Source of the DNA: JAJPKK01 sp963800215
Lineage (GTDB): Bacteria > Pseudomonadota > Alphaproteobacteria > Rhizobiales > Xanthobacteraceae
DNA length: 64,000 nt
Reading direction: 5' to 3'
NCBI GenBank assembly: GCA_963800215.1
Contig: CAWCZY010000013.1
Span: 306,006-370,005, forward strand
A model generated the notes under the pieces. It was given only the letters and a program-made list of their open reading frames with translations. It had not been told where the DNA came from and searched no databases. This document shows positions 52,869 to 62,019 of the stretch, one piece after another. Positions within the stretch are counted from its first letter, which is position 1. Each line of letters opens with the position of its first letter. Position numbers and translations under genes: made by a program.

Positions 52869-54347
52869 ATGACGACCGTCCTGGCTTGGTGGCTGGACAC
52901 GGCGTTCGGGCGGCATATCGACAAACGCGTCGCCGAACGTACCGAACAGCTGCGGCAAGAGACAGCCCGCATCGAGGCGGCGCTGCGGGCCGCCAAGATG
53001 CACGTTTTCTTCCAGGACCGCGACTTGCGCTACAAGACCGTGGTCAGCGCCACAGGTGAAGGGGTCGGCGCCGCCCTGCTCGGACGCACCGACGAGGAAG
53101 TGTTGCCGTCCACCGAGCGCGACGCCGTGATCGCGGCAAAACGCAGGGTCATAGCCACGGCAACTCCAGAGGATTGCGAGGTCTCCTATGTGACCCCTGA
53201 GGGCCGCACGCTCTATGCCCTGCACATCGAGCCCTCGTTCGGGCCGGACCGGCAGGTCGAGGGGGTCACCTGCTCGGCGATCGACATCACCAGGCTGCGC
53301 ACGCTGGAAAGCGAGCAGCGCCGGCTCAGCGACGAGGTCAAGACCACGCTGCAGCGTTACGAGCTCGCGTTGCGGGAATCGAAAGTCACGGTGTTCACGC
53401 AGGATCGCAGCCTTCGCTACACCTCGATCAGCAATCCGATCGCTGGAGTGGCGGTCAACTCCATCCTCGGCGGCACCGATGAGATCATCCTGGACGGCGA
53501 AAGCCTCGATGCGGCTGCCGCACTCAAACGAGCGGTTCTCGACACCGGCACTCCGAAGGAAACCGATGTCAGCATCCGCTTTCACGCCGGCGACGTGCAC
53601 TGGTACGACCTACACGTCGAACCGCTGCGCGACGTGACCGGCACGGTCACCGGCCTGATCGGTGCGGCGATCGACGTGACCACCCGCAAGGAGGACGAGG
53701 CACATCTTCGCCTGCTGATGCGCGAGCTCACCCATCGCTCGAAGAATTTGCTCGCCGTGATCCAGGCGATGGCGCGGCAGACCGCCCGCCACACCAATTC
53801 GACCGAGCTGTTCCTGGAGCAGTTCGACGCCCGCCTGCAGGCCCTGGCGACCTCCCATGACGTGCTGATCGAGGAAGGTTGGCATGGCGCCTCTCTCCGC
53901 GACTTGGTCGGCCTGCAGCTCAAACGGCTGTTCGATTCCACGATCGACCAGATCGCGATCGACGGGCCGACCGTGCTGCTCAAGCCCGAAGCGGCGCAGG
54001 CGCTCGGCTTTGCCTTCCATGAACTCGCCGTCAATGCCAAAAAATTCGGGGCGCTTTCAGTCCCGGGCGGCCGCGTGAAAATCAGCTGGTGCCGCCGGCC
54101 CGAGCCGCAAGGCGACAGCGTCGAGCTGCGCTGGGAAGAAAGCGGCGGGCCAGCGGTTTCTGCACCGCTCCACCGCCGGTTCGGCAGCGTCATCATCGAG
54201 CGCCACCTGGCTCATGCGATCGACGGCAAGGTGCAACTGTCATTCCCCAAGGAGGGGGTGGTTTGCGACATTCAAATCCCGCCCGCCCAGCTGGTGGGAT
54301 TCATGGAGCGTGCCGCCGGGAGGTCGTCACCCGGCCAGGCGAGGTGA
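52869..54347 (+). CDS. HWE-family sensor histidine kinase with two PAS domains
   Basis: From ATG 52869 (alternative 52806) the protein is 492 residues. A coiled coil (RVAERTEQLRQETARIEAAL) leads into two tandem PAS domains sharing FFQDRDLRYKTVV / FTQDRSLRYTSIS, each ending in an ID(I/V)T segment. Then ELTHRSKNLLAVIQAMARQ carries the phospho-His of HWE kinases, FAFHELAVNAKKFGAL the N box and ELRWEESGGP the WxE motif. No membrane span, so it senses inside the cell. Placed beside phyR it is the best candidate for the PhyK-type kinase. The single-domain receiver 116 bp downstream is a probable partner. Confidence 0.88.
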   Translation: MTTVLAWWLDTAFGRHIDKRVAERTEQLRQETARIEAALRAAKMHVFFQDRDLRYKTVVSATGEGVGAALLGRTDEEVLPSTERDAVIAAKRRVIATATPEDCEVSYVTPEGRTLYALHIEPSFGPDRQVEGVTCSAIDITRLRTLESEQRRLSDEVKTTLQRYELALRESKVTVFTQDRSLRYTSISNPIAGVAVNSILGGTDEIILDGESLDAAAALKRAVLDTGTPKETDVSIRFHAGDVHWYDLHVEPLRDVTGTVTGLIGAAIDVTTRKEDEAHLRLLMRELTHRSKNLLAVIQAMARQTARHTNSTELFLEQFDARLQALATSHDVLIEEGWHGASLRDLVGLQLKRLFDSTIDQIAIDGPTVLLKPEAAQALGFAFHELAVNAKKFGALSVPGGRVKISWCRRPEPQGDSVELRWEESGGPAVSAPLHRRFGSVIIERHLAHAIDGKVQLSFPKEGVVCDIQIPPAQLVGFMERAAGRSSPGQAR

Positions 54348-54462
54348 CCGGGCCCCCCGAGCAATCGGGGTCGAAGCGGGTGCGGCGGCCGTTTGTCCCT
54401 TGCGCCCGGCGGCTGCAAGACCCAAATCCGAGCTGCGGCCGAAAGCAAAAAAGGGGTTGCTG

Positions 54463-54882
54463 ATGGCATTGCCGGACGAGTTTGCTATCCCTACGCGAAC
54501 GGTGCTGCTGGTCGAGGACGAGACGCTCGTCGCGATGATCGCGGTCGATTCGTTGAGCGAGCTCGGCTATGAAGTCGTCGAGGTCGCGACCGCGCGCGCG
54601 GCTCTGGAGCAGGCGCGTCGCGATTGTGCCAGGTTCGATTTCGCGGTGATCGACATGGGCCTGCCGGATCATCCGGGCGATCACCTCATCGCGGAACTGC
54701 GAAAGATCCGTCCGAATTTGCCCGTCATCGTGGCCTCCGGCTATGGCGAGAGCGAAGTGCGCCGCCGGTTCGAGCCCGGTGAGCGGTTTGCCTTCCTCAA
54801 CAAGCCCTATGAGCGGAACAGCCTGCGTGCCGCGATCGACTCCCTCGGCCTCGCGGATCCATCGCGTGAGCCGACCTGCTGA
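54463..54882 (+). CDS. Stand-alone receiver-domain response regulator
   Basis: From ATG 54463 (aagggg upstream) the protein is 139 residues: VLLVEDETLVAMIAVDSL, FAVIDMGLPDHPG with the phospho-Asp, VIVASGYGESEV and FLNKPYERNSL. The pattern GLPD plus A-SGY and NKPY is typical of receivers paired with HWE kinases, which often act as phosphate sinks. It follows the HWE kinase on the same strand. Confidence 0.87.
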   Translation: MALPDEFAIPTRTVLLVEDETLVAMIAVDSLSELGYEVVEVATARAALEQARRDCARFDFAVIDMGLPDHPGDHLIAELRKIRPNLPVIVASGYGESEVRRRFEPGERFAFLNKPYERNSLRAAIDSLGLADPSREPTC

Positions 54883-54912
54883 CGGTTCGGCGACGTCACT
54901 CATCTCAGAATC

Positions 54913-55056
54913 GTCATTCCGGGGCATGCGTCTTCGCGTGAACCCGAAATCCAGGCTGTGAGGCAGACTGCGAGGCCGTCTGGATTCCGGGTTCGGTGCG
55001 GAGCCTGTCATCGGTCCGGCCGCAGGCCGGACCCGTTGGCATCGCCCCGGAATGAC
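54913..55056. repeat. Dispersed palindromic element with gtcattccgggg ends (second copy)
   Basis: Ends gtcattccggggc (54913) and gccccggaatgac (ending 55056) enclose acccgaaatccaggc / tctggattccgggttcgg as in 20033-20144. This copy also contains an extra hairpin gtccggcc-gcag-gccggac (about 55015-55032), so it is longer. Confidence 0.6.
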
Positions 55057-55131
55057 CGCGTGAATGTTTCGTGCAAGCAACCGGACGGTCTTTGGACAAA
55101 CCCTGCCATGACGATTCCGAGTGAGGCAAAA

Positions 55132-55527
55132 TCAGCGCACGGTGATTTCGGCGGTCTGCATTCTCGACGCTTCGCGGGCTGCGAGGTTCATGGTGGGGCA
55201 GCGCCGGTCGATGCGGCACAGGAGGCCCTGCAGATCGGACTGGCGGGTGTCGTCCATGGCGGCCGCCGAAGCCCGCGCACGGCCTGGGGCTTCGCGGGCT
55301 GCGAGGTTCGTACCCGGGCAGCGCCGGTCGATGCGGCACAGGAGGCCTTGCAGATCGGACTGCTGGGTGGCGTCGACGGCCACGGTCGGAGCCTGCGCAC
55401 CGCTCGATTGGGCGACCGAAAACACCGCGATCATGCCGAAGATCGCTGCCGCTGCCTTGCCGACAAATCCGATGGTCGCGCGCTTTGCGTTTCCGGCGGT
55501 CTGGGTGGTGTGTGCGAAGGTGGTCAT
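55132..55527 (-). CDS. Secreted protein with two Cys-containing tandem repeats
   Basis: From ATG 55527 the 131-residue precursor has a long N-region then a hydrophobic signal (AAAAIFGMIAVFSVAQSSGAQA). The mature part is two near-identical units, each QSDLQGLLCRIDRRCP followed by NLAAREA, separated by RARASAAAMDDTR. The two DNA repeats are about 90 bp and over 85% alike. Each unit has Cys-(5)-Cys, suggesting a disulfide-closed loop or metal site. No known family recognised. Confidence 0.55.
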   Translation of the reverse strand: MTTFAHTTQTAGNAKRATIGFVGKAAAAIFGMIAVFSVAQSSGAQAPTVAVDATQQSDLQGLLCRIDRRCPGTNLAAREAPGRARASAAAMDDTRQSDLQGLLCRIDRRCPTMNLAAREASRMQTAEITVR

Positions 55528-55760
55528 GATGGCTGCCCCTGGTTTGGGATGAGTGGTTTCACTCACCGGTGATCGAATGTTCCCATCATGTCCGCGCCGC
55601 CCCCGGCCGTAAATCAGCCAGGGGTCCTCATACCGCCGGCGCATGGAGCACCATATGGCGATAAAATATGTTTATTTGCAATTGCTTACGGCAAGCTAGC
55701 GGCAGTCCGCGAGATCATCCTTTGGTCCCGGGACTGAGGTCTGGTCCAACTCCCGCCGCC

Positions 55761-56747
55761 TCATTCGATCACCTCGTCGGCGCGGCCGAGCAGCGTGAGC
55801 GGGAAGGTCAGGCCGAGCGCCTTGGCGGTTTTCAGGTTAATCCCCAACTCGATTTTCGTTACCTGTTGTACTGGCAGATCACCAGGTTTTTCGCCCTTTA
55901 GAATGCGTCCGGTGTAAACGCCGACCTGTTCCACGGCATCCCGAATGTTCGTCCCGTAGTTCATAAGGCCGCCAGCTGCCGTGGCCTCGCGCCACGGATA
56001 AATCGCTGGCACCGCATGCCGCTCCGCCAGCGCCACGACTTGAACCACGTGGCTGACAAAGAAAGTATCGGTGCTTACCACCAGTCCCCCAACCCGCTGC
56101 TGCACCAAAGCTGCAAAGGCCGCCTCAATTTCGCTGGGGGTGCTTGCGTTCACGACAAGCAAGCGCAACCCAAGAACACGCGCCGCCGACTGCAGACGTC
56201 TTGTTTCGACCTCAGCCACAACAGGGTTGCTAGGGTTGGAGAGGAAAGCGATCGGCGTGACTGCGGGCACCAATTCGTGCAGCAATTCCAGTCGTTTTGC
56301 GGCCCCTTCGATGCTGAGGCTGGCAAATCCGGTGAGGTTTCCGCCCGGATGGTTGAAGCTCGCCACAAGGCCTATCTCGACCGGATCGCTACCCATGAAA
56401 AAAACGATCGGGATTGTTTGGGTCACCGTTTTGGCGGCAAGCGCTGACGCCGTCGTATTCGGTATGGCGATCACGGCCACCTGACGCCGAACTAAATCGG
56501 CGACCAGCGCCGGCAATCTAGCGTTATTACCCTCCGCCCAGCGGTATGCGATCGATACGTTCCGGCCTTCCACATAGCCGGTTTCAGACAGGCCTCGGCG
56601 GAAGTAGGCTGTCGTATCGAGGCGATCCCCGAGCGATCCGGCGCTGAGATAACCGACCGTCGGCATCGACCCCTGCTGCGCCCGCGCGGCCAACGGCCAC
56701 GCCACCGCGCTGCCGAGCACGGCGATGAACTCACGCCGATTCATCAT
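55761..56747 (-). CDS. ABC-type substrate-binding protein (ABC_sub_bind family), paralogue 6
   Basis: The 328-residue protein begins with a twin-arginine-like signal (MNRREFIAVLGSAVAWPLAARAQQ). Two Rossmann-like lobes follow: TVGYLSAGSLGDRLD and YFRRGLSETGYVEGRNV, IPIVFFMGSDPVEIGLVASFNHPGGNLTG, then GGLVVSTDTFF, GGLMNYG and the family end INLKTAKALGLTFPLTLLGRADEVIE. It starts 54 bp after the hybrid kinase stop on the same strand, so it probably belongs to the array upstream. No permease or ATPase is encoded in the window. Confidence 0.9.
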   Translation of the reverse strand: MMNRREFIAVLGSAVAWPLAARAQQGSMPTVGYLSAGSLGDRLDTTAYFRRGLSETGYVEGRNVSIAYRWAEGNNARLPALVADLVRRQVAVIAIPNTTASALAAKTVTQTIPIVFFMGSDPVEIGLVASFNHPGGNLTGFASLSIEGAAKRLELLHELVPAVTPIAFLSNPSNPVVAEVETRRLQSAARVLGLRLLVVNASTPSEIEAAFAALVQQRVGGLVVSTDTFFVSHVVQVVALAERHAVPAIYPWREATAAGGLMNYGTNIRDAVEQVGVYTGRILKGEKPGDLPVQQVTKIELGINLKTAKALGLTFPLTLLGRADEVIE

Positions 56748-56801
56748 GGAAAACCTGCCAGTAGCGAACGCTCTGCTCTTGGAGAATGACTATTGGACCC
56801 G

Positions 56802-59081
56802 TCACGCCGCACCTGCCACGTCGCGCGCCTTCATCAGTTGATTGACCATCGCACGCAGTGCCATCGGGCGCACTGGCTTGTGCAGCAGATGGTGGCCGCT
56901 TTCGCGCGCCTCGCGCAGCCGCTCGGGCGCGGTGTCGCCGCTCATGAGGAAGGCCGGGATCGGCGCTCCGAACTGCTGGCGCAGCTCGGCGATCGCCGCA
57001 ATGCCGGACTGGCCGTTGGCAAGCCGATAGTCGGAAATGACGAGGTCGGGCGCCTCGCCGCCCAAGCCGGCCAGCGCCGCGTCCGCCGTCGCCGCCGTCA
57101 CCACCCGGCAGCCCCAATTGCGCAACAGCCCGCCCATGCCGTCCAGCACCAGCGCATCGTCGTCGATCACGACGACGAGCTTGCCGCGCGAGACGTCCGC
57201 CGCGACCGGCAGCGCCGGCTGCGGCTCGGCGAATTTGGCTTGGGCGGCGGCTGCGGGCACCGTGACGGCGAACCGCGAACCCTTGCCGAGCGTCGAGGTC
57301 AGCTCGATCGGATGGTCGAGCAGGCCGCACAGGCGGTCGACGATGGCGAGCCCGAGGCCCAGCCCGCCATGGGTATTGCCGCCGGCGAGCCGGTAGAATT
57401 CGCCGAAGATGTTGCGCCGCTGATCCTCGGGGATTCCGGGCCCGCTGTCCCACACCTCGATCCGCACCGTGTCGCCGCGCCGGCGGCAGCCGACCAGGAC
57501 GCCGCCCGACGCGGTATAGCGCACCGCATTGGACACCAGGTTGAGCACGATCCGCTCCAGCAGGATCAAGTCGCTGCGCACCCAGGCGCTGCTGGGAACC
57601 AGCTTGAACGACAGCCCCTTTTCGCGCGCCGCCTCGGTGAAGGTGCTCTCGATTCGTTTCAGCAGCCGGGCGATCGGAAAATCGATGATGGTGGTGCTGA
57701 GCACGCCGGCATCGAGCTTGGAGATATCGAGCAGCGCGTTGAACAGCTCGTTCATCGCGCCCACCGCGGCGTCGATGCGTTCCACCAGCCCGCCGCCTTC
57801 GGCCGATTTCATGTGGCCGCGCAACTGCGCGACGAACAGGCCCAGCGCATGCAACGGCTGGCGCAGGTCATGGCTCGCCGCCGCCAGGAAGCGGGACTTG
57901 GCGAGGTTGGCGAGCTCGAGCTGGTGGGTGCGCTCTTCCACCTTGCGCTCGAGGCCGGCATAGGAATCCTGCAGCTGCGCCGCCATGCTGTTGAACTGAT
58001 CGGCGAGCGCCTCCAGCTCGTCGCCGGTCTTGATCGAGATGCGCTGGGTGAGATCGCCGCTGCCGATGCGCGCCGCGCCCGCGCGCATCGCCTGGATCGG
58101 GACCACCATGCGCCGCGCCAGGAACAGGCCGGACAGAAAGGCGAGCGCAAGGCCTGCCACGAGCAGCACCCCGGAGCGCTTGATGGTGTCGTAGAGGGGC
58201 GCATAGGCCTCTTCGACCGGCAGCTCCACGAACATCAGCCAGCCGAGCGGCGCCACCGGCGCGTAGGCGGTGAGCACCTCGCGGCCGCGCACGTCCTTGG
58301 CCACCTGCACCGGCTCGGTCGGCGCCCCCGCCCCGGCCGCGCGCGCCGCCGCGACCTGGGCGAGCCGCGTCATGTCGGTGTTGCGCAGCACCAGGCTGAT
58401 GTCGGGGTGGGCGATCAGGCGGCCCTCGGCGTCGATGACATAGGCTTGGCCGCGCTCGCCCACCTTGATCTGGGACACCACGTCCCAGATCAGCTTGAGA
58501 TTGACCTCGGCCACGCTGACGCCGGCATCGCGCCGGGTGCCGGCGAGCGCCAGCGTCATGTAGGGCTCGGACTCGCGGCGGAAATAGACCGGGCCGTAAT
58601 AGACCTTCTTCGCCACGGCTTCGGTGAATTTCGGCTCCTTGGAGAGGTCGGCCTGGCTCGCCACCACGTCCATGGCGAGCCGGGATACCCGCAGTTGCTC
58701 CTTGCCCGAGGAATCGAGCTGGGCGAGTTCGGTGATCGCCGGCACCTGGCGCAGCAGCCGCAACCCGTCGAAGCGGCGCTGGTCGATGGTGCCCGCCGAC
58801 CACGGCAGCTGGGTGGTCCAGCCGACCTGGCTCTCGATCTCCTTGATGAACTGCTCGATCTTTGCGGCCGCCGCTTCCGCCTGCTCGCGCTGGATGCGGA
58901 TCAGCGAAGCCTTCTGCTCCTGGTAGGCGAACGCCACTTCGAACAATACGTTGGTGAGGAGCACGACCGACACCACGGCGAGGAACAGCGCGACATATTT
59001 GCGGAACAGCGGCCCGTTGATCTGCCGCCAGCCGCTGGCCTGCGCAAGGCGCGCGAGCAGGTGGTTGGGGCGATCGGTCAC
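56802..59081 (-). CDS. Hybrid sensor histidine kinase with Cache-type sensor and receiver
   Basis: GTG 59081 gives 759 residues and overlaps the stop of the preceding binding-protein gene by GTGA. Order: membrane span (FRKYVALFLAVVSVVLLTNVLF), a periplasmic double-Cache-like domain (about 45-290: YYGPVYFRRESEPYMTLAL, GQAYVIDAEGRLIAHPD), second span, HAMP, ASHDLRQPLHALGLFV with the phospho-His (about 402), NAVRY, DSGPGIPED, GGLGLGLAIVDRL, and a C-terminal receiver with VISDYRLANG (Asp about 682). No output domain, so phosphate must pass to another protein. Coupling to an array of binding proteins suggests that those proteins present ligands to it. Confidence 0.9.
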   Translation of the reverse strand: MTDRPNHLLARLAQASGWRQINGPLFRKYVALFLAVVSVVLLTNVLFEVAFAYQEQKASLIRIQREQAEAAAAKIEQFIKEIESQVGWTTQLPWSAGTIDQRRFDGLRLLRQVPAITELAQLDSSGKEQLRVSRLAMDVVASQADLSKEPKFTEAVAKKVYYGPVYFRRESEPYMTLALAGTRRDAGVSVAEVNLKLIWDVVSQIKVGERGQAYVIDAEGRLIAHPDISLVLRNTDMTRLAQVAAARAAGAGAPTEPVQVAKDVRGREVLTAYAPVAPLGWLMFVELPVEEAYAPLYDTIKRSGVLLVAGLALAFLSGLFLARRMVVPIQAMRAGAARIGSGDLTQRISIKTGDELEALADQFNSMAAQLQDSYAGLERKVEERTHQLELANLAKSRFLAAASHDLRQPLHALGLFVAQLRGHMKSAEGGGLVERIDAAVGAMNELFNALLDISKLDAGVLSTTIIDFPIARLLKRIESTFTEAAREKGLSFKLVPSSAWVRSDLILLERIVLNLVSNAVRYTASGGVLVGCRRRGDTVRIEVWDSGPGIPEDQRRNIFGEFYRLAGGNTHGGLGLGLAIVDRLCGLLDHPIELTSTLGKGSRFAVTVPAAAAQAKFAEPQPALPVAADVSRGKLVVVIDDDALVLDGMGGLLRNWGCRVVTAATADAALAGLGGEAPDLVISDYRLANGQSGIAAIAELRQQFGAPIPAFLMSGDTAPERLREARESGHHLLHKPVRPMALRAMVNQLMKARDVAGAA

Positions 59082-60064
59082 TCGATCACCTCGTCGGCGC
59101 GTAAAACAAACCACTCTGGGATGGTGAGACCGATAGCTTTGGCGGATTTGAGATTGACGACGAGCTGGAACTTGGTCGGAAACTGGACCGGCAGATCGCT
59201 TACGTTCGCACCGCGCAGGACACGGTCGACATAGGATGATGCGCCGCGATAGAAATCGTCGTAGTTTGGTCCGTAGGACATGAGGCCGCCCTCAGCGGCA
59301 AAGAATCTAAGGGGCGAAATCGCGGGCAGTTTGTGCTGGACCGCCAGCCGGAGGACCAATTGCCGATTGGAGAAAGAGAGCGGCGGCGGCACGAGAATCA
59401 GGGCGCCGTTCGGTTCGGCCGCAAATGCGTCAACGGCGCGCTCAATTTCGGCAGTATTACGAACCGGAGTTCTAATCGCGTTCACGACCGATGCCGCCGC
59501 CTTCTCGATCTCCGCCAGGTAATCTTCGAAAATGTAGATCTCCGGGTTGAAGATGAGCGCGACTCTCGAGACGGCAGGCACGGCCTCCTTGAGCAGCTCT
59601 ACGCATTTGCCGGCGATCGACGGGAATAAATTTGTAAAGCCGGTGGCGTTGCCGTCGGGACGCGCGAGGCTTTTCACGATCCCCTGATTAACGGGATCCC
59701 CGACGTTCACGAAGATAATCGGAATAGTCTGTGTCTGCCGTTTTGCCGCCAACGTTGCCGCCGCGCTGAAGGTGACGATCACGTCGGGGTCAAGGCCTAC
59801 CAGTTCCTTTGCGTGGGATTGCAGACGATTGGGGTCGTCGGCGCCGAAGCGAAGATCGATCCGCGTGTTGCCACCTTCGATCCAACCGAGCTTCGCAAGA
59901 CTCTCCCGCAATACGGCCACGAACCTCTGAACAACCGAATCGTCCTCGGCGCCCAAACTAAGCATGCCAATGCGCCGTGTCCCGGCCGCCCGCTGCGCGC
60001 GCGCAGCCAGCGGCCACGCCGCCGCCGCCCAGCCGAGCCCCGCGATGAACGCCCGCCGTCTCAT
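59078..60064 (-). CDS. ABC-type substrate-binding protein, paralogue 5
   Basis: ATG 60064 overlaps the preceding stop by ATGA. The signal is MRRRAFIAGLGWAAAAWPLAARAQ. Lobe motifs: RIGMLSLGAEDDS, LAKLGWIEGGNTRIDLRFGAD, IPIIFVNVGDPVNQGIVKSLARPDGNATGF and the end VNLKSAKAIGLTIPEWFVLRADEVIE. 328 residues, intact. It differs most from its neighbours in the first lobe (GADDPNRLQSHAKEL). Its stop overlaps the kinase start, so kinase translation depends on it. Confidence 0.9.
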   Translation of the reverse strand: MRRRAFIAGLGWAAAAWPLAARAQRAAGTRRIGMLSLGAEDDSVVQRFVAVLRESLAKLGWIEGGNTRIDLRFGADDPNRLQSHAKELVGLDPDVIVTFSAAATLAAKRQTQTIPIIFVNVGDPVNQGIVKSLARPDGNATGFTNLFPSIAGKCVELLKEAVPAVSRVALIFNPEIYIFEDYLAEIEKAAASVVNAIRTPVRNTAEIERAVDAFAAEPNGALILVPPPLSFSNRQLVLRLAVQHKLPAISPLRFFAAEGGLMSYGPNYDDFYRGASSYVDRVLRGANVSDLPVQFPTKFQLVVNLKSAKAIGLTIPEWFVLRADEVIE

Positions 60065-61042
60065 TCGATCACCTCGTCGGCGCGGCCGAGCAGCGTCAGC
60101 GGGAAGGTGATGCCGAGCGCCTTGGCGGTCTTGAGGTTGATGACCAGATCGAACTCTTGTAGCCTGTTGGACCGGCAAATTGGCGGGTTTCTCGCCATGG
60201 AGAATTTCGCGGACAAAGATGCCGATCTGATGATAGGCATGGCCGAGGCTGCTTCCGTAGCTCATCAATCCGCCGGCCAAGGCATACTCGCGCAGAGAAT
60301 AGATCGCCGGCAACGCGCGGCGTGCCGCCAGATCAATGAGCTTTTCGTGCCGGCTACTGAAAAATGTTCCGTTGCCGACCACAACTGCACCGGCCCGTTG
60401 CTGAATAAGTGCCGCAAAGGATTTCTCGAGATCGGCATCGTCGCCGACACTCTGGACGAGGACTTTTTGGTCCGTTGCGCGCTCCGCCGCCATCATATCC
60501 CTGGTGTCAGACTCGGTATTTGGATTGGTCAGGTCAACGAGAAAGCCGATCACAGGTGCCTTGGGCACAAGCTCGCGAATCAATTCCAACTGCTTTGCAA
60601 TCAGCAGGGTCTGCAGCGACGCGTAACCGGTCACGTTCGCGCCGGGCCGATTGAGGCTGGCGACGAGGCCCAATGCAACAGGGTCGCCACCAACGTTGAA
60701 TACGATAGGTGTCGTTGCCGTAGCAGCTTTGGCGATGACGGCTGCCGTATTGGCGTGCGCAACTATTACGGCCACCTGACGCCGGACCAGATCGGCCGCT
60801 TGCATCCGTAGCCGATCGAGTTGATTGTCTGCGAAACGATATTCGATCGCCACGTTCCGGCCTTCCATGAGTCCGGCTTCCCTCAGGCCCTGTTGGAACG
60901 GAGTTACCGCAATTTCGGAACCTTCAGCGGACTGGGGGCTGAGAAAACCGATCACCGGCATCGCCGGCCGCTGCGCACGCGCCGCGAGCGGCCACGCCGC
61001 CGCCGCGCTGCCGAGCCCCGCGATGAACTCACGCCGTTTCAT
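60061..61042 (-). CDS. ABC-type substrate-binding protein, paralogue 4, frameshift near the 3' end
   Basis: ATG 61042 overlaps the preceding stop by ATGA. MKRREFIAGLGSAAAAWPLAARAQ is the twin-arginine-like signal; VIGFLSPQSAEGSE, GLMEGRNVAIEYRFADNQLDRL and GGDPVALGLVASLNRPGANVTGYAS follow. Near 60160 one extra base (acaagagttcga) shifts PVQQAT out of frame. In the corrected frame it reads FDLVINLKTAKALGITFPLTLLGRADEVIE and stops at 60061. In the raw frame it runs into paralogue 5, giving an artificial 654-residue fusion. Confidence 0.85.
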
Positions 61043-62019
61043 TCGATCACCTCGTCGGCGCCCAGAAGGATCGACGTCGGGACGTCGAGGGCCAGAGCTT
61101 TCGCGGTCTTCAGGTTGAGGACCATCTCGAACTTGGTCGGCTGCACCACCGGCAGGTCGGCGGGGTTTGCGCCCTTGAGAATACGAGCCGCGTAGACACC
61201 GGCTTGGCGATACTCGTCGAACAGATTCGATCCGTAGCTCAGAAGACCGCCGGCTTCGACGAACGGGCGATCATAATAGATGGCCGGAAGCGCATCGCGG
61301 GCCGCCAGTGCGACGATCTGGTCGCGCCGGCTGGTCAGGAAGGGGTCGCCTATCACCAGGAGTGCCCCGGCCCGCTGCACAATAGCGGCGCCAAAGGCCT
61401 GCTCGATTTCGCTTTCGCTGCCTGCGCTCAGGACCGATAGGTTCACGCCGAGCGCGCGTGCGGCGAGCTCCAACTGCCGGATCGTCGCCTCGGTGACGCG
61501 ATTGGCGGGATTCGCCAGAAGCGCGATCGACGCCGCCGAAGGCACCAGTTCGTGCAGCAGCGCGAAACGCTTCGCGGCCACCTCGACGGCAAGCTGGGCG
61601 GTTCCCGTCAGATTGCCGCCGGGACGATTGAGGCTTGCGACGAGGCCGAGTTCGACCGGATCGCCACCGATCGAAAATACAATTGGAATGGATTTGGTGG
61701 CCGCCTGGGCGGCGAGCGTCGCCGGTATGCCGCCTGTTGCAATCAAAGCGACCTGACGGCGCACAAACCCGGCGGCCTGTTCAGGCAGCCGCTCGTAGCG
61801 ACCTTCGGCCCAACCGTATTCGATCGAGACGTTCTTCCCATCGAAATAGCCGGCTTCGCCCAGCCCCTTGAGGAAGGCAGTAAGCGTTGGCGGGCTGGCG
61901 CCGGGCGAGGAATTGTACAGAATCCCGATGACCGGGAGCACCGGCTGCTGCGCACGCACGGCGTGCGGCCACGCAGCCGCCGCCGCGCCGAGCCCTGCCA
62001 TGAACGCCCGCCGTCTCAT
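61039..62019 (-). CDS. ABC-type substrate-binding protein, paralogue 3
   Basis: Intact, 326 residues, ATGA overlaps at both ends. Signal MRRRAFMAGLGAAAAAWPHAVRAQQ; then VIGILYNSSPGASPP, GYFDGKNVSIEYGWAEGRYERL, IPIVFSIGGDPVELGLVASLNRPGGNLTG and the end LNLKTAKALALDVPTSILLGADEVIE. Divergent in the ligand cleft region (IYYDRPFVEAGGLLSYG) relative to the other copies, which suggests different ligands. Confidence 0.92.
   Translation of the reverse strand: MRRRAFMAGLGAAAAAWPHAVRAQQPVLPVIGILYNSSPGASPPTLTAFLKGLGEAGYFDGKNVSIEYGWAEGRYERLPEQAAGFVRRQVALIATGGIPATLAAQAATKSIPIVFSIGGDPVELGLVASLNRPGGNLTGTAQLAVEVAAKRFALLHELVPSAASIALLANPANRVTEATIRQLELAARALGVNLSVLSAGSESEIEQAFGAAIVQRAGALLVIGDPFLTSRRDQIVALAARDALPAIYYDRPFVEAGGLLSYGSNLFDEYRQAGVYAARILKGANPADLPVVQPTKFEMVLNLKTAKALALDVPTSILLGADEVIE

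Noticed and set aside
56793..59234. 813-residue plus-strand open frame opposite the hybrid kinase
   Set aside because: Antisense shadow of a GC-rich gene; no signal, domain or ribosome site.
59078..61042. Single 654-residue double binding protein
   Set aside because: It is two genes joined only by a one-base shift near 60160; a second signal peptide (MRRRAFIAGLG) lies in the middle, and the ATGA junction is identical to the others in the array.
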